Assembly: GCA_023432225.1 (NCBI GenBank)
Contig: JAEYUW010000045.1
Location: 372,001-436,000 of the forward strand
DNA: 64,000 nt
DNA from: Verrucomicrobiota bacterium
GTDB lineage: Bacteria > Verrucomicrobiota > Verrucomicrobiia > Opitutales > Opitutaceae
Direction of reading: 5' to 3'
The notes below the pieces were generated by a model. It had not been told where the DNA came from. It saw nothing but the letters and a program-made list of their open reading frames with translations, and made no database searches. This document shows positions 26,206 to 35,444 of the stretch, in pieces; the stretch's first letter is position 1, and every line of letters begins with the position of its first letter. The position numbers were made by a program, and so were the translations under genes.

Positions 26206-26775
26206 ATGCCGATCTACGAGTATTACAGCCCCGACACGCACAAGATCTACTCGTTCTTCGCGAAGACGCTCGCGCAAGGAAAGCTCACGCCGCGCTGCCC
26301 CGATAATCCGAAGGCGCGTATGGTGAAGCTCGTCTCGAGTTTTGCCGTCGGTGGAACGCGGAAAGAAGAACCGCCCGGCACCGGCGCGGCGCTGGGCGCC
26401 AGCGACAATCCAGCCGAAGACGCTCGCATGGAAGCCGCGATGAGCGCGATGGAGCGCGAGTTCTCCAGCGTCGACGAAAACGACCCGCGCGCGATGGCGC
26501 GCATGATGCGCCGGATGGCGGAGTTGAGCGGCGAGAAACTCGACGAACCGATGGAGGAGGCTGTCCGCAAACTGGAGGAAGGCGCCGACCCGGATTCGCT
26601 GGAAGCTGAAATGGGTGACGCGTTCGGCCCGGGCGAGGGCGCGGCCGGCGACCCCTACGGCGAAGGTCCGATGCCGGGAGCGGAGAAGCAGCCGGAGCCG
26701 AAGGAGGGCCGCGCGAAGTTCAAAGTGCGTCGTGCGCCGCCCGTGCGCGATCCGCAGCTCTACGACTACGAGTAG
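26206..26775 (+). CDS. FmdB-like protein without its zinc-binding cysteines
   Basis: A 189-residue protein. The start MPIYEYYSPDTHKIYSFF resembles the FmdB regulatory/zinc-ribbon family (MPIYEYxCxxC), but the first CxxC is replaced by YSPDT and only one Cys (in TPRCPDNPKARMVKLVSSF) remains, so zinc binding is doubtful. The rest is acidic and low in hydrophobics: helical stretches rich in Glu, Met and Ala (PRAMARMMRRMAELSGEKLD), then a Gly/Pro-rich tail and a basic segment near KFKVRRAPPVRD. The ATG is preceded by GGAGGAG at good spacing, which settles the start. The stop codon TAG is shared with the first base pairs of a REP-like palindrome. Its function is unknown. Confidence 0.6.
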   Translation: MPIYEYYSPDTHKIYSFFAKTLAQGKLTPRCPDNPKARMVKLVSSFAVGGTRKEEPPGTGAALGASDNPAEDARMEAAMSAMEREFSSVDENDPRAMARMMRRMAELSGEKLDEPMEEAVRKLEEGADPDSLEAEMGDAFGPGEGAAGDPYGEGPMPGAEKQPEPKEGRAKFKVRRAPPVRDPQLYDYE

Positions 26776-26864
26776 GGCCGGCTTCAGCCGGCCCCGTTGC
26801 GCGGTTTTCTAACCCTGGAGTTGCGGATCAAAATTGAACTGATCCGGCTGAAGCCGGACCTACT
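26773..26864. repeat. Second pair of family A REP-like palindromes
   Basis: Copies in opposite orientation, with core GCCGGCTTCAGCCGGC and GGCTGAAGCC, lie about 45 bases apart between the FmdB-like and the phosphatase genes. The first overlaps the stop codon of the upstream gene. Confidence 0.75.
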
Positions 26865-26915
26865 TGCCGCACTCTGCGCTTGGTTCTTCGCTGTTCTCGT
26901 GTTCCTTTGCCCAGA

Positions 26916-27710
26916 ATGTCCTCCGCCATCGACTCCCGCATCGAAGCCGCCAAGGTCGCCGTGCTCGCCGAGACCGGCCGCCTTCACGCCGAATTCGGCC
27001 GCACGAAGGCCCATATCAAACACGACGGCACCCGTGTGACGCCCGTCGACATCGCGATCTCCGAGTCGATCCAGGCGACGATCACGAAGCAGTTTCCCGA
27101 GGACCAGTTTTTCAGCGAAGAACTCGCCGTGACCGACAAGCCGGTGCCGGTGACATCTCACTACTGCTGGGTGCTCGATCCGATCGACGGCACGAACAAC
27201 TACGCCAACGGCATCATCTACGTCTCGATCTCGCTCGCGCTCCTCGAAGACGGCGTGCCGGTCTACGGCGTGATCTACGATATGGCGCGCCGCGTCTTGA
27301 TGCACGGTGGTCGCGGCCGCGGCGTCTGGGACGACGGCAAACCCGCGCGTGTCGCACCGGAGGCGCCGCATGGGCACAGCCTGATCGGCTTCCACTCGCC
27401 GGTGGAGAAAGGCTACGCCGCGGAGGGCAAGCGCATCATCGAGACCTTTAAAATTCGCGGACTCGGCAGCAGCGCGCTGCACCTGGCTTATTGCGCTACG
27501 GGGCATCTCGATGGCGTCGTGGAACACAACAATCGCATCTGGGACGTCGCGGCGGCCGCCGCGATGATCGAGGAGGGTGGTGGCCGGATCGACTATCTCA
27601 CGCCGGCACCATTTCCGATGCGGGAATTCTGGCTGAAGAGCCCGCGCGTCCAATACCTCGCCGGCAACGCCGCGATGGTGGCGAAGCTGCACGAGGTGCT
27701 CGGAAGATGA
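26916..27710 (+). CDS. Inositol monophosphatase family phosphatase
   Basis: A 264-residue Mg-dependent phosphatase. The family motifs are present: a Glu pair in FFSEELAV, the central metal-binding motif WVLDPIDGTNNYANG, and the C-terminal motif RIWDVAAAAAMIEEGGG, with Asp in WDVAA. GLGSSALHLAYCATGHLDG is the usual stretch before it. Members hydrolyse inositol phosphate, 3'-phosphoadenosine 5'-phosphate, fructose 1,6-bisphosphate or histidinol phosphate; the motifs do not decide between these. The ATG at 26916 is chosen because the family N-terminus begins there and the upstream extension has no homology. The protease remnant follows 6 bases later. Confidence 0.88.
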   Translation: MSSAIDSRIEAAKVAVLAETGRLHAEFGRTKAHIKHDGTRVTPVDIAISESIQATITKQFPEDQFFSEELAVTDKPVPVTSHYCWVLDPIDGTNNYANGIIYVSISLALLEDGVPVYGVIYDMARRVLMHGGRGRGVWDDGKPARVAPEAPHGHSLIGFHSPVEKGYAAEGKRIIETFKIRGLGSSALHLAYCATGHLDGVVEHNNRIWDVAAAAAMIEEGGGRIDYLTPAPFPMREFWLKSPRVQYLAGNAAMVAKLHEVLGR

Positions 27711-27716
27711 TGCCGA

Positions 27717-28538
27717 ATGGCAACGCTTGCTGACAATCTGTCGTTTGTGCCGATTCAGATCTCCCTGTGTTTTGGTGATGCTGAGTTGGCGATCGGCACC
27801 GCCTTTTTCTACGAGCGGCACCGCAAAACCTATCTTCTTACGAACTGGCACAACGTGACTGGTCGACGGCCTGACACGAAGAATCCGATTTCACCAACCT
27901 GCGGAATACCGGATGAGATTATGTGTCGGCTGCCGTTTCGATTCGAAGATTCAGAAAAGAGAAGTGGCATCCAGTGGGTGCAGCAGAGGTTTTCGCTCTA
28001 CGAGGATGAAGCCCGCGACATCCCGCGTTGGATGGAGCATCCAGTCCACGGCGAAGCGGTGGGCGTTGTCGCCATAGAGTTCAATGGTCTGGAGAAACTC
28101 GCCTCAATCTGCGCAACAGATCCCAAACTCGACCTCGAACCTCTGCAGATGCGACCGGGAATGGATATTTTCGTCTTGGGATTTCCGCGGGGTATGTTTG
28201 GCGGTGCGAGGTTTCCCATCTGGAAGAGAGCTAGTTAAGCGTCGGAACCAGATGTCGATATTGGCGATCTGCCGAAATACTTCATCGACACTGCGACGCG
28301 GGAAGGAATGTCAGGTTCTCCAGTTTATGCCCAGGAGAACGGAGTTTGGGCACCAGAGGGACAATCCCTTGCGGGCCCCAATACGAAATTCGGTCGCGGT
28401 AATCGATTTATTGGCATCTACGCCGGACGGGTGGGCGACGATGTGTTCCAAGCGCAACTAGGAATCGTTTGGAAGCAGAAGGCGATCGACGCGATTATCG
28501 ACGGCAACAAGCGCGGGCGCACTTCGTTCCGGCTTTAA
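27717..28538 (+). pseudogene. Trypsin-like serine protease gene interrupted by an in-frame stop
   Basis: The frame from ATG 27717 encodes FVPIQISLCFGDAELAIGTA and YLLTNWHNVTGR, whose His fits the first catalytic residue, and then DIFVLGFPRGMFGGARFPIW. It ends with TAA at 28236-28238. The same frame continues directly as ASEPDVDIGDLPKYFIDTAT and REGMSGSPVYA, which carries the nucleophile motif GxSGSP, to a stop at 28538. A single nonsense codon therefore separates the N-terminal and catalytic-serine parts; no frameshift is needed. The DNA is visibly less GC-rich than its neighbours, which suggests recent acquisition. If translation stops at 28238 the product lacks the nucleophile. A sequencing error is possible. 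The 3' end overlaps the convergent MBL gene by 4 bases. Confidence 0.75.
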
Positions 28539-29893
28539 ACCCGGTATTCCTGCAGCGGCGTCGGGTCGAGTAGCTTGGTGTGCGGGAGCTTCTCGGTCAG
28601 TTGCTGCATGAACCACGCGCGCGCGGGCGGATCGCCGTGCGTGATGACGAGCGAGCGCGGTTTGGTATCAATGGCGAAATCGAGCAGCTCCTCGCGATCA
28701 GCGTGACCGGAAAGATCGAAGCGCTCGATGTGGCAGCGAATCTTTACCTTCACGTTGGCCGCGTCGAAGAGAAACTCGTCCCCTTGGCGTGCAGCGAGCA
28801 GGCGGCCACCGGCGGTGTCCGGGTCGCAGTAGCCGACGAAGCAGAGCGAGTTCTTCGCGTTACCGACGAGCGCGGAAGCGAGCGTATAGGACGGTGTATT
28901 TTCCACGACCATGCCGGAGCTGACGACGTAGATGCCTTGCTGCGGCGGTTGCTTGCCAGGCTGGAGATCGCGTGGCGTTTTGCGCACGCCGAGATCTTTG
29001 AGGATCGTGCGCGTGAAGTGCACTTGGCCGGTCTTCTTCGCGATTTCGTCGAAGTAATCGCAGAGATCCATGCCGAGGCCGGACGCGAAAATCGGCGACT
29101 CGACCAGTTTGCCGAATTTTTTCGCGTCGTGGAGCACCGCGAGGATTTCCTGCATGCGGCCGAGCGCGAAGACCGGAATGAGCACCGAGCCGTCGCGCTG
29201 CAGCGTCTCGTTGACCGTGTCGATCAGGCGGGTCACTTCGCGCAGGCGGGAATGATCGCTGGGGCGTTCCGTGGCACCGCGCGTCGTCTCCAGGATGAGC
29301 GTGTCGCAGTGCGTGCGGGGGAATTTCGCCGGGTTGATCGTGCGCTGCGCTTCGAAGAGCACGTCGCCGGAGAAGAAAATGCGGCGGTGCTTGTGCACGA
29401 TTTCGACCCCGGCGGCGCCGACGATGTGGCCGGCGGGGAAGAAGGTGAACTCGATCTCGTCGCGCTTGCCCGAGAATTTCTTCGGGTTGTTGAAACCCTG
29501 CGAGTGCATGCGTGGCATCAGCCGGTCGATCTCCTCGTGCGTGAACAGCGGGTAGTCCATCACACCTTTCTCCTCGCGTTCGCGCACCATCACGTTCGCC
29601 GAATTGTGCAGCATGCGATCGATGATCATGCGGCTCGGCTGCGTCATGATCACGGGCGTGTTCGGATGTTCGCGCATCAGAATCGGCAGCGAACCGATGT
29701 GATCGAGGTGACAGTGCGTGATGATGATCAGGTCGAGCTCGACATCGCGCAGCGGCGTGAAGTCCGGCGCGGCCTGGCGGCCGACCTGCTTCGGATGCAG
29801 ACCGCTATCGATGACAAAGTGAAAGTCGCCGAGCTGGCAATAGAGGGAATTGGCGCCAATGCCGCCGTCGCGATTGAGATCAATAAGCTTCAT
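28535..29893 (-). CDS. MBL-fold/beta-CASP RNA-processing-type hydrolase
   Basis: A 452-residue protein with the full CPSF-73/RNase-type architecture. The metal motif THCHLDHIG (residues about 59-67) is intact, with other ligands in PAGHIVGAAGV and IFFSGDV. A beta-CASP insert runs from about residue 220, including SVLIPVFALGRMQEI, and a C-terminal RMMBL region has IERFDLSGHADREELL and SLVITHGDPPARAWF. Bacterial members are endo- or exoribonucleases or poorly characterised nucleases. The ATG at 29893 is preceded by no strong Shine-Dalgarno site. It is convergent with the broken protease gene and divergent from nothing close by (apaG lies upstream on the same strand). Confidence 0.88.
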   Translation of the reverse strand: MKLIDLNRDGGIGANSLYCQLGDFHFVIDSGLHPKQVGRQAAPDFTPLRDVELDLIIITHCHLDHIGSLPILMREHPNTPVIMTQPSRMIIDRMLHNSANVMVREREEKGVMDYPLFTHEEIDRLMPRMHSQGFNNPKKFSGKRDEIEFTFFPAGHIVGAAGVEIVHKHRRIFFSGDVLFEAQRTINPAKFPRTHCDTLILETTRGATERPSDHSRLREVTRLIDTVNETLQRDGSVLIPVFALGRMQEILAVLHDAKKFGKLVESPIFASGLGMDLCDYFDEIAKKTGQVHFTRTILKDLGVRKTPRDLQPGKQPPQQGIYVVSSGMVVENTPSYTLASALVGNAKNSLCFVGYCDPDTAGGRLLAARQGDEFLFDAANVKVKIRCHIERFDLSGHADREELLDFAIDTKPRSLVITHGDPPARAWFMQQLTEKLPHTKLLDPTPLQEYRV

Positions 29894-29980
29894 GCGAGCC
29901 AGTCAAGGAGGCGCACGCATCCGGCAAGCGCAAGTTAAAGCGCGTTGCGAACTCGGCCTCCTATGAATCGCACGCGAAAT

Positions 29981-30367
29981 TCACGAGGGCGGAATCTCGA
30001 GCGCGAATTCCGGAATGCGCACGAAGATATGCGCGCCGAATTCGTCGAGACCGTGAAAGCTGCCGTGCACGCGCGCGTCCGTGGCGGTGATGTGGTAGCT
30101 GTTGTAGGAAAAATGTTCCCCCGGCGCGAGGCGCGGCGTCTCGCCGACGATGCGGTCGCCCTCGATCACCAAGCGTGAGCCGTCGTCGTGTTGCACGACC
30201 CACTTGCGGCCGAGCAGCGTCACGGTGCGGTCGGATTCGTTGTGAATCGTCAGGTAGTAGATGAAGGCGTGCGGCCGGTCGGGTGGCAGCTCGTCGCCGC
30301 CGTGGCGATAGACGAGTTTATCTAATTCGACGCGAAGTCCGCGTAATTCCAGTGGAGCTGAGGACAT
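29981..30367 (-). CDS. apaG: ApaG family protein
   Basis: A 128-residue protein with the ApaG (DUF525) immunoglobulin-like fold signature: FIYYLTIHNESDRTVTLLGR, KWVVQHDDGSRLVIEGDRIV, GETPRLAPGEHFSYNSYHIT and a closing VRIPEFAL. ApaG binds pyrophosphate or related ligands and is linked to cobalt resistance and stress phenotypes in enterobacteria; its biochemical role is unclear. The ATG at 30367 matches the family start. It is divergent from fhs by 54 bases. Confidence 0.92.
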   Translation of the reverse strand: MSSAPLELRGLRVELDKLVYRHGGDELPPDRPHAFIYYLTIHNESDRTVTLLGRKWVVQHDDGSRLVIEGDRIVGETPRLAPGEHFSYNSYHITATDARVHGSFHGLDEFGAHIFVRIPEFALEIPPS

Positions 30368-30421
30368 TAGGCGTTGAGCGAAATTTCGCCGTGGAGTTGG
30401 ATTAGTTCACCGGAGGAACCC

Positions 30422-32047
30422 ATGAAGAATATCGCGGAACTCGCGAGGGAGATCGGGATCGCGGAAAAGCATCTGGTGCTTTTCGGCCATGACAAGGCGA
30501 AGGTGGCGCTCGAAGCGCTCGAGAACAAGCCGCCGCGCGGAAAACTGATTCTGGTGTCGGCCATCACGCCGACGCCGGCCGGCGAGGGCAAGACGGTGAC
30601 GTCGATCGGTCTCGCCCAAGGCATCGCGAAGCTCGGCAAGCGCGCCGCGCTCGCGCTGCGCCAGCCGTCGATGGGGCCGGTTTTCGGCCGCAAGGGCGGA
30701 GCTACGGGCGGAGGTCGGAGCACGGTGCAACCCGCCACGGATATCAACCTGCACTTCACCGGTGATTTTCACGCGATCACCTCCGCGCACAACCTGCTGG
30801 CCTCGATTATCGACAACCGGCTCTACCTGCGGCAAACGCCGCTCTCGCCGACGCAAGTGCTATGGAAACGCGTTCTCGACGTGAACGATCGCGCTCTGCG
30901 CAACATCATCGTCAATCACGAGGCGAAGGCGGGCGAGCGGCGCAGCGGCTTCGACATCACGGCGGCCTCGGAGATCATGGCGATCCTCTGCCTGAGCGAA
31001 TCGATGGCCGACTTGCGCGAGCGACTCGACCGCATCGTCATCGGATTCACGACCGAAGGCGTGCCGGTGCGCGCCTCGGAGTTCAAAGCCACGGGAGCGC
31101 TGCTCGCTTTGCTGCGCGATGCGATCAAGCCGAACCTGGTGCAAACCTGCGAAGGCGTGCCGGCGTTCGTGCACGGCGGCCCATTCGGCAACATCGCGCA
31201 TGGCTGCAACTCGATTCTCGCGACCCGCATGGCGCTGGCGCACGCCGACTTTGTCGTGACCGAAGCGGGCTTCGCGTTCGATCTCGGCGGCGAGAAATTC
31301 ATCGACATCAAATGCCGGCAGAGCGGGCTCAATCCGGACGCCATTGTCATCGTGGCCACGGTGCGCGCGCTCAAGCACCACGGGGGCACCGCCGCGGCGG
31401 ATCTCGCCCGGCCCGACTTCGCGGCGCTCGAGCGCGGCCTCGCGAATCTCGAAGCGCATGTCACGGCGGCGCGCAACTTCGCGCGTCCCGTCACCGTGGC
31501 GCTGAATCGTTTTCCGACCGACGCGGACGATGAACTGGTGCGCGTGCGGGCGTTTTGTCATGCGCTCGGCGTCGAATGCGAGGTGTCGGAAGTCTTCGCC
31601 AAGGGCGGGGAAGGCGGCATCGCGCTCGCCGAAACTGTGCTGCACTCGATGCTCTCGAGCACGCCGCCGCTGCAGTTCACCTACCGCGACGAGCAACCCA
31701 TCCGCGAGAAGATGGAGGCGGTCGCGACGCGGTTCTACGACGCCGACGGCGTGGAAATTCTCCCCGCGGCCGAGATCAAGCTTGGGCTCCTGGAAATCGC
31801 CGGTTTCGGTCGCCTGCCGGTCTGCATGGCCAAGACGCAGAACTCGCTCTCCGACGACCCCGAAAAACTCGGACGGCCGCGCGGATTCAAGATTACGGTG
31901 CGCGACTTCGAGTTGGCGGCCGGCGCAGGCTTTGTCGTGGCACTGACCGGGCAAATGATGCGCATGCCGGCGCTGCCCAAGGTGCCGGCGGCCGAGCACA
32001 TCGACGTCGACGCGAACGGCGAGATTGTGGGAATTTCCGGCACGTAG
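30422..32047 (+). CDS. fhs: Formate-tetrahydrofolate ligase
   Basis: A 541-residue ATP-dependent ligase forming 10-formyltetrahydrofolate from formate. The nucleotide-binding loop TPTPAGEGKTVTSIGL lies at residues 50-65, followed by LRQPSMGPVFGRKGGATGGG, both diagnostic. INLHFTGDFHAITSAHNLLA and the C-terminal ALPKVPAAEHIDVDANG complete the family pattern. The start is settled by a consensus Shine-Dalgarno (GGAGG, 8 bases upstream of ATG 30422); an in-frame TTG at 30374 is rejected. The next gene is purH, whose transformylase half consumes 10-formyltetrahydrofolate, so the two are functionally linked. Confidence 0.95.
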   Translation: MKNIAELAREIGIAEKHLVLFGHDKAKVALEALENKPPRGKLILVSAITPTPAGEGKTVTSIGLAQGIAKLGKRAALALRQPSMGPVFGRKGGATGGGRSTVQPATDINLHFTGDFHAITSAHNLLASIIDNRLYLRQTPLSPTQVLWKRVLDVNDRALRNIIVNHEAKAGERRSGFDITAASEIMAILCLSESMADLRERLDRIVIGFTTEGVPVRASEFKATGALLALLRDAIKPNLVQTCEGVPAFVHGGPFGNIAHGCNSILATRMALAHADFVVTEAGFAFDLGGEKFIDIKCRQSGLNPDAIVIVATVRALKHHGGTAAADLARPDFAALERGLANLEAHVTAARNFARPVTVALNRFPTDADDELVRVRAFCHALGVECEVSEVFAKGGEGGIALAETVLHSMLSSTPPLQFTYRDEQPIREKMEAVATRFYDADGVEILPAAEIKLGLLEIAGFGRLPVCMAKTQNSLSDDPEKLGRPRGFKITVRDFELAAGAGFVVALTGQMMRMPALPKVPAAEHIDVDANGEIVGISGT

Positions 32048-32169
32048 CCGGAGGCCTACCCCTCGCAGCGGACGACCGGCGCAAGGTCGGTCGCCCGCTG
32101 CGTCCTCGGCGCGCGTCACGGCGGGTTTTCCCGCTTGCCAGCCTACGCGGCGCTCCCGTCTTTAGATTA

Positions 32170-33726
32170 ATGGCTAAGCTCGCGCTTCTTTCCGTCTCCG
32201 ACAAACGCGGCCTGGTGGACTTCGCCACGGCTCTGGTCCGCCAACACGGCTACAAGCTGCTGTCGACCGGCGGCACGGCGAAACTGCTCGCGGAGGCGGG
32301 GCTGCCCGTCACCGAGGTGAGCGCGCACACGGGCTTTCCCGAGATGATGGAGGGCCGGGTCAAGACGCTGCATCCGAAGATTCATGGCGGCTTGCTGTGC
32401 CGGCGTGACAAAGCCGACCACCTCGCCGCGGCGAAACAGCACGGCATCGACCTGATCGACCTCGTTGTCGTGAACCTTTACCCGTTCGAGCAGACCGTCG
32501 CGAAGCCGCACGTCGAGTTCGAGGAAGCGATCGAAAACATCGACATCGGCGGCCCGTCGATGCTGCGCAGCGCCGCGAAGAATCACGAGAGCGTCACTGT
32601 CGTGTGCGATCCGGCGGATTACCCGGCTGTGATCGCCGCGACGGCGGCAGGCGAGGGCAGCGCGGAGCTGAAGGTGCTGCGCCGCAAGCTCGCGTTAAAG
32701 GTTTTCCAGCGCACCGGCGCCTACGACACGGCGATCGCAAAGTATCTCGAAACGCAACAGGACGAGCCCGACCTCGAAGCGCTCAGCGGTTTTCCGGCGA
32801 CCTTCACGCTCTCGCTCAAGAAGGCGCAGAGCCTCCGCTACGGCGAAAACCCGCACCAGAAAGCGGCGCTCTACGGCACGTTTCACGAGCACTTCCAGCA
32901 ACTCCAGGGCAAGGAACTCTCGTATAACAACATTCTCGATATCACGTCCGCGACCTACCTGATCGGGGAGTTCGAGAAGCCGACCGTCGCGATTCTCAAG
33001 CACACGAATCCGTGTGGCGTCGCGAGCGCGGAGACGTTGCTCGGCGCGTGGGAAAAAGCCTACGCGACCGATCGTCAGGCGCCGTTCGGTGGCATCATCG
33101 TCGTCAACCAGACGCTCGGCCAGGACGTCGCGGAGCAGATCAAGGACATCTTCACCGAGGTGATCATCGCGCCGCGCTTCAGCGACGAGGCGCTCGCGAT
33201 TTTTGCGAAGAAGAAAAACCTCCGCCTCATGATCGCGAAGGGCGGCATCGGCGCCGATGCGTTGCAGGAAGTGCGCTCTGTCGTCGGTGGCGTGCTCGTG
33301 CAGGACCGCGACCGTTCGATGGAAAAGATTACCGGCTGCAAGGTCGTCACGAAGCGCCAGCCGACCGCGGAGGAGTGGGACGCGCTGCTGTTCGGCTGGA
33401 AGGTCTGCAAGCACGTCAAGTCGAACGCCATCGTCTATTGCCGCGGCGAGCAGACGCTCGGCGTCGGCGCGGGCCAGATGGCGCGCGTCGACAGCTCTCG
33501 CATCGCCGTGTGGAAAGCCGGCGAGGCCAAGCTCGATCTCAAGGGTTCGGTCGTGGCGAGCGAAGCGCTGTTCCCGTTCCCGGATGGCCTGCTGGCCGCG
33601 GCCGATGCGGGCGCGACAGCGGCGATCCAACCGGGCGGCGCGATTCGCGACGAGGAAGTCATCAAGGCCGCCGACGAACGCGGCATGGCGATGGTCTTCA
33701 CGGGCGTCCGCCACTTCAAACACTGA
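32170..33726 (+). CDS. purH: Bifunctional AICAR transformylase/IMP cyclohydrolase
   Basis: A 518-residue enzyme catalysing the last two steps of purine synthesis. The N-terminal IMP cyclohydrolase (methylglyoxal-synthase fold) shows LLSVSDKRGLVDFATAL, KLLSTGGTAKLL and VKTLHPKIHGGLL. The transformylase part has RYGENPHQKAALYG, LSYNNILDITSATYLI, ILKHTNPCGVASAE and KSNAIVYCRGEQTLGVGAGQ, the cofactor and AICAR-binding motifs. The ATG at 32170 gives the normal start. Its formyl donor is the product of fhs, 122 bases upstream. The gap contains no terminator I can recognise. Confidence 0.97.
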   Translation: MAKLALLSVSDKRGLVDFATALVRQHGYKLLSTGGTAKLLAEAGLPVTEVSAHTGFPEMMEGRVKTLHPKIHGGLLCRRDKADHLAAAKQHGIDLIDLVVVNLYPFEQTVAKPHVEFEEAIENIDIGGPSMLRSAAKNHESVTVVCDPADYPAVIAATAAGEGSAELKVLRRKLALKVFQRTGAYDTAIAKYLETQQDEPDLEALSGFPATFTLSLKKAQSLRYGENPHQKAALYGTFHEHFQQLQGKELSYNNILDITSATYLIGEFEKPTVAILKHTNPCGVASAETLLGAWEKAYATDRQAPFGGIIVVNQTLGQDVAEQIKDIFTEVIIAPRFSDEALAIFAKKKNLRLMIAKGGIGADALQEVRSVVGGVLVQDRDRSMEKITGCKVVTKRQPTAEEWDALLFGWKVCKHVKSNAIVYCRGEQTLGVGAGQMARVDSSRIAVWKAGEAKLDLKGSVVASEALFPFPDGLLAAADAGATAAIQPGGAIRDEEVIKAADERGMAMVFTGVRHFKH

Positions 33727-33846
33727 GCGGCGCGCGACGGCTGCGGGCGCATGAGCGTGCCGCAGCTCCGGTGAAGCGCCTCTACCAACGGTCAATCCGG
33801 CCGCTTTCGGCTGGCGAGTGACCTCCAGCTGAGCCAAGGTGCGCGC

Positions 33847-35217
33847 ATGTTCGACCCCGTTGAAAAACTGAAGGAATACGTTCGTCACGCCAGCGTCTCG
33901 GCCGATCCGAAATTCATGGATGGCATGGTCGGCGCTCAGGAATTCTTGATGTCGCTGTTCAAGGAGATCGGCTTCAGCGTGGAAGCCGTTCCGACGCAGC
34001 TCCACCCGGTCATCGTCGCCAAGCGCATCGTCAACAAGACGTCGCCGCACGTGATCATCTACGGCCACTACGACGTGCAGCCGCCCGATCCGCTCGACAA
34101 GTGGAGCACGCCGCCGTTTGAGGCTACGATCAAGGGCAACCGCATCTACGGCCGCGGCACCGCCGACAACAAAGGTCCACTGCTCGTGCACGTAACCGCC
34201 GTCGGCCGCCTGCTCGAGGAAGTGCCCGACTTGCCGCTGAACATCACCTTCGTCGTCGAAGGCGAAGAGGAGATCGGCTCGAAGAATTTCAAGAGCTTCC
34301 TCCGCGCGAACAAGCACCGCCTCGATGCCGATTTCATTTTCATGTCGGACAACGGCATCCAGACGCCCGACCAGATGGTCGTCACCGTCGGCCTGCGCGG
34401 CATGCTCGCGTTTGAGATCGAGTTGACCGGTCCGAAGTCAGACCTGCACTCCGGCATGCACGGCGGCGTGTTGTTGAATCCGCTGCAAGCTCTCGCGGAG
34501 CTGTGCGCTTCGCTGCACACGCCGGATGGCCGCGTGAACATTCCCGGCTTCTACAACAAGGTCATCGAGCCCGAGCAATGGGAGCGTGCGCAGTTGAAGA
34601 AGGCCGGCATGAAGAAGGACGCCTACCAGAAATTCCTCGGCGTGCCGAAATTCCACACGCCGCCCGGCTACACGCCGTTCGAAGCGATCCGTTTCCTGCC
34701 CACGCTCGAGTTCAACGGCTTCAGCGGCGGCTATCAGGGCGAGGGGACGAAGACCGTCATCCCGAGCAAAGCCTCGGCGAAAGTCACGTGCCGCCTCGTG
34801 CCGAGCCAGACGCCGGAGAACATGAAGAAGCTCATCTTCGACGCGGTGAAGAAGCGCTGCCCCAAGGGTGTGACGATCAAGATCACCGAGCAGCACGTTG
34901 CGACGCCTTACGTCGTGATCCCGCCTGATCGCTCGAATACGCCGAAGAACCAGTCGCCGAAACTCGCCGCCTGCTTCCGTGCGCTCGACAAGGCGGCGAA
35001 GGAAGTCTGGGGCAAGGAGCCGCTGTATCTCCGCGAAGGCGGCAGCGTCGGCCTCATCGCCGACATCAAAACCGTGCTCGGCCTCGACGCGGTGATGATG
35101 GGCCTGTTCCTGCCGGAGGATAACCTGCACGCGCCGAACGAGGGCTTCGATTTGCGCGTGATGAAAAAGGGCATCGAGACGAGCCAGCGCGTGCTGCGCG
35201 AACTCGCGAAGGGCTGA
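33847..35217 (+). CDS. M20 family metallopeptidase (dipeptidase type)
   Basis: A 456-residue zinc dipeptidase or deacylase of the M20 family. The metal ligands are in IIYGHYDVQPPDP (His, Asp), RGTADNKGPLLVH (Asp), FVVEGEEEIGSKN (Glu-Glu) and a final His in EDNLHAPNE. The lid domain has SDLHSGMHGG. The closest pattern is the cytosolic nonspecific dipeptidase/carnosinase-like group. The substrate is a peptide or an N-acyl amino acid and is not otherwise predictable. The ATG at 33847 begins the family N-terminus. It is a single gene followed by a strong terminator at 35271. Confidence 0.9.
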   Translation: MFDPVEKLKEYVRHASVSADPKFMDGMVGAQEFLMSLFKEIGFSVEAVPTQLHPVIVAKRIVNKTSPHVIIYGHYDVQPPDPLDKWSTPPFEATIKGNRIYGRGTADNKGPLLVHVTAVGRLLEEVPDLPLNITFVVEGEEEIGSKNFKSFLRANKHRLDADFIFMSDNGIQTPDQMVVTVGLRGMLAFEIELTGPKSDLHSGMHGGVLLNPLQALAELCASLHTPDGRVNIPGFYNKVIEPEQWERAQLKKAGMKKDAYQKFLGVPKFHTPPGYTPFEAIRFLPTLEFNGFSGGYQGEGTKTVIPSKASAKVTCRLVPSQTPENMKKLIFDAVKKRCPKGVTIKITEQHVATPYVVIPPDRSNTPKNQSPKLAACFRALDKAAKEVWGKEPLYLREGGSVGLIADIKTVLGLDAVMMGLFLPEDNLHAPNEGFDLRVMKKGIETSQRVLRELAKG

Positions 35218-35270
35218 TGCCCCACGCTGCGCGCGAACGGAGACGTTCTCGCGTGACGAAACAGAATTCG

Positions 35271-35296
35271 AGCGGCGCCGCGAGGCGCCGCTTTTT
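35271..35296 (+). terminator. Intrinsic terminator after the M20 peptidase gene
   Basis: A perfect 9-bp stem AGCGGCGCC / GGCGCCGCT with a GCGA loop, followed by a T run, 53 bases after the stop. Confidence 0.88.
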
Positions 35297-35316
35297 CGTT
35301 TCGCCGGATTGCTCTC

Positions 35317-35387
35317 TGTAGCGGCGGTCTATGGCCGTCGAGCGAGTGCCGCATCGCGTTCGCCGGCGGTCATAGACCGCCGCTACA
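35317..35387. repeat. Pair of REP-like palindromes (family B)
   Basis: Two units built on GTAGCGGCGGTC and its complement, in opposite orientation and about 23 bases apart, lie between two convergent terminators. The left copy has changes in its second arm (GGCCGTCG). The family also occurs at 16714-16738. Confidence 0.75.
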
Positions 35388-35393
35388 GGAAAA

Positions 35394-35420
35394 CAAAAAA
35401 GCCGCGGCGAACCGCGGCTT
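35394..35420 (-). terminator. Intrinsic terminator after the Pal-like gene
   Basis: On the minus strand the stem AAGCCGCGG / CCGCGGCTT is followed by a run of six or more T residues. It lies 25 bases after the stop. Confidence 0.88.
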
Positions 35421-35444
35421 GGAGAGTGATACGTGAGTGAAGCG

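Noticed and set aside
28236..28238. Programmed readthrough or recoding of TAA in the protease gene
   Set aside because: TAA is not a known recoding codon for selenocysteine or pyrrolysine here, and no slippery sequence or stem was seen. A nonsense mutation is simpler.
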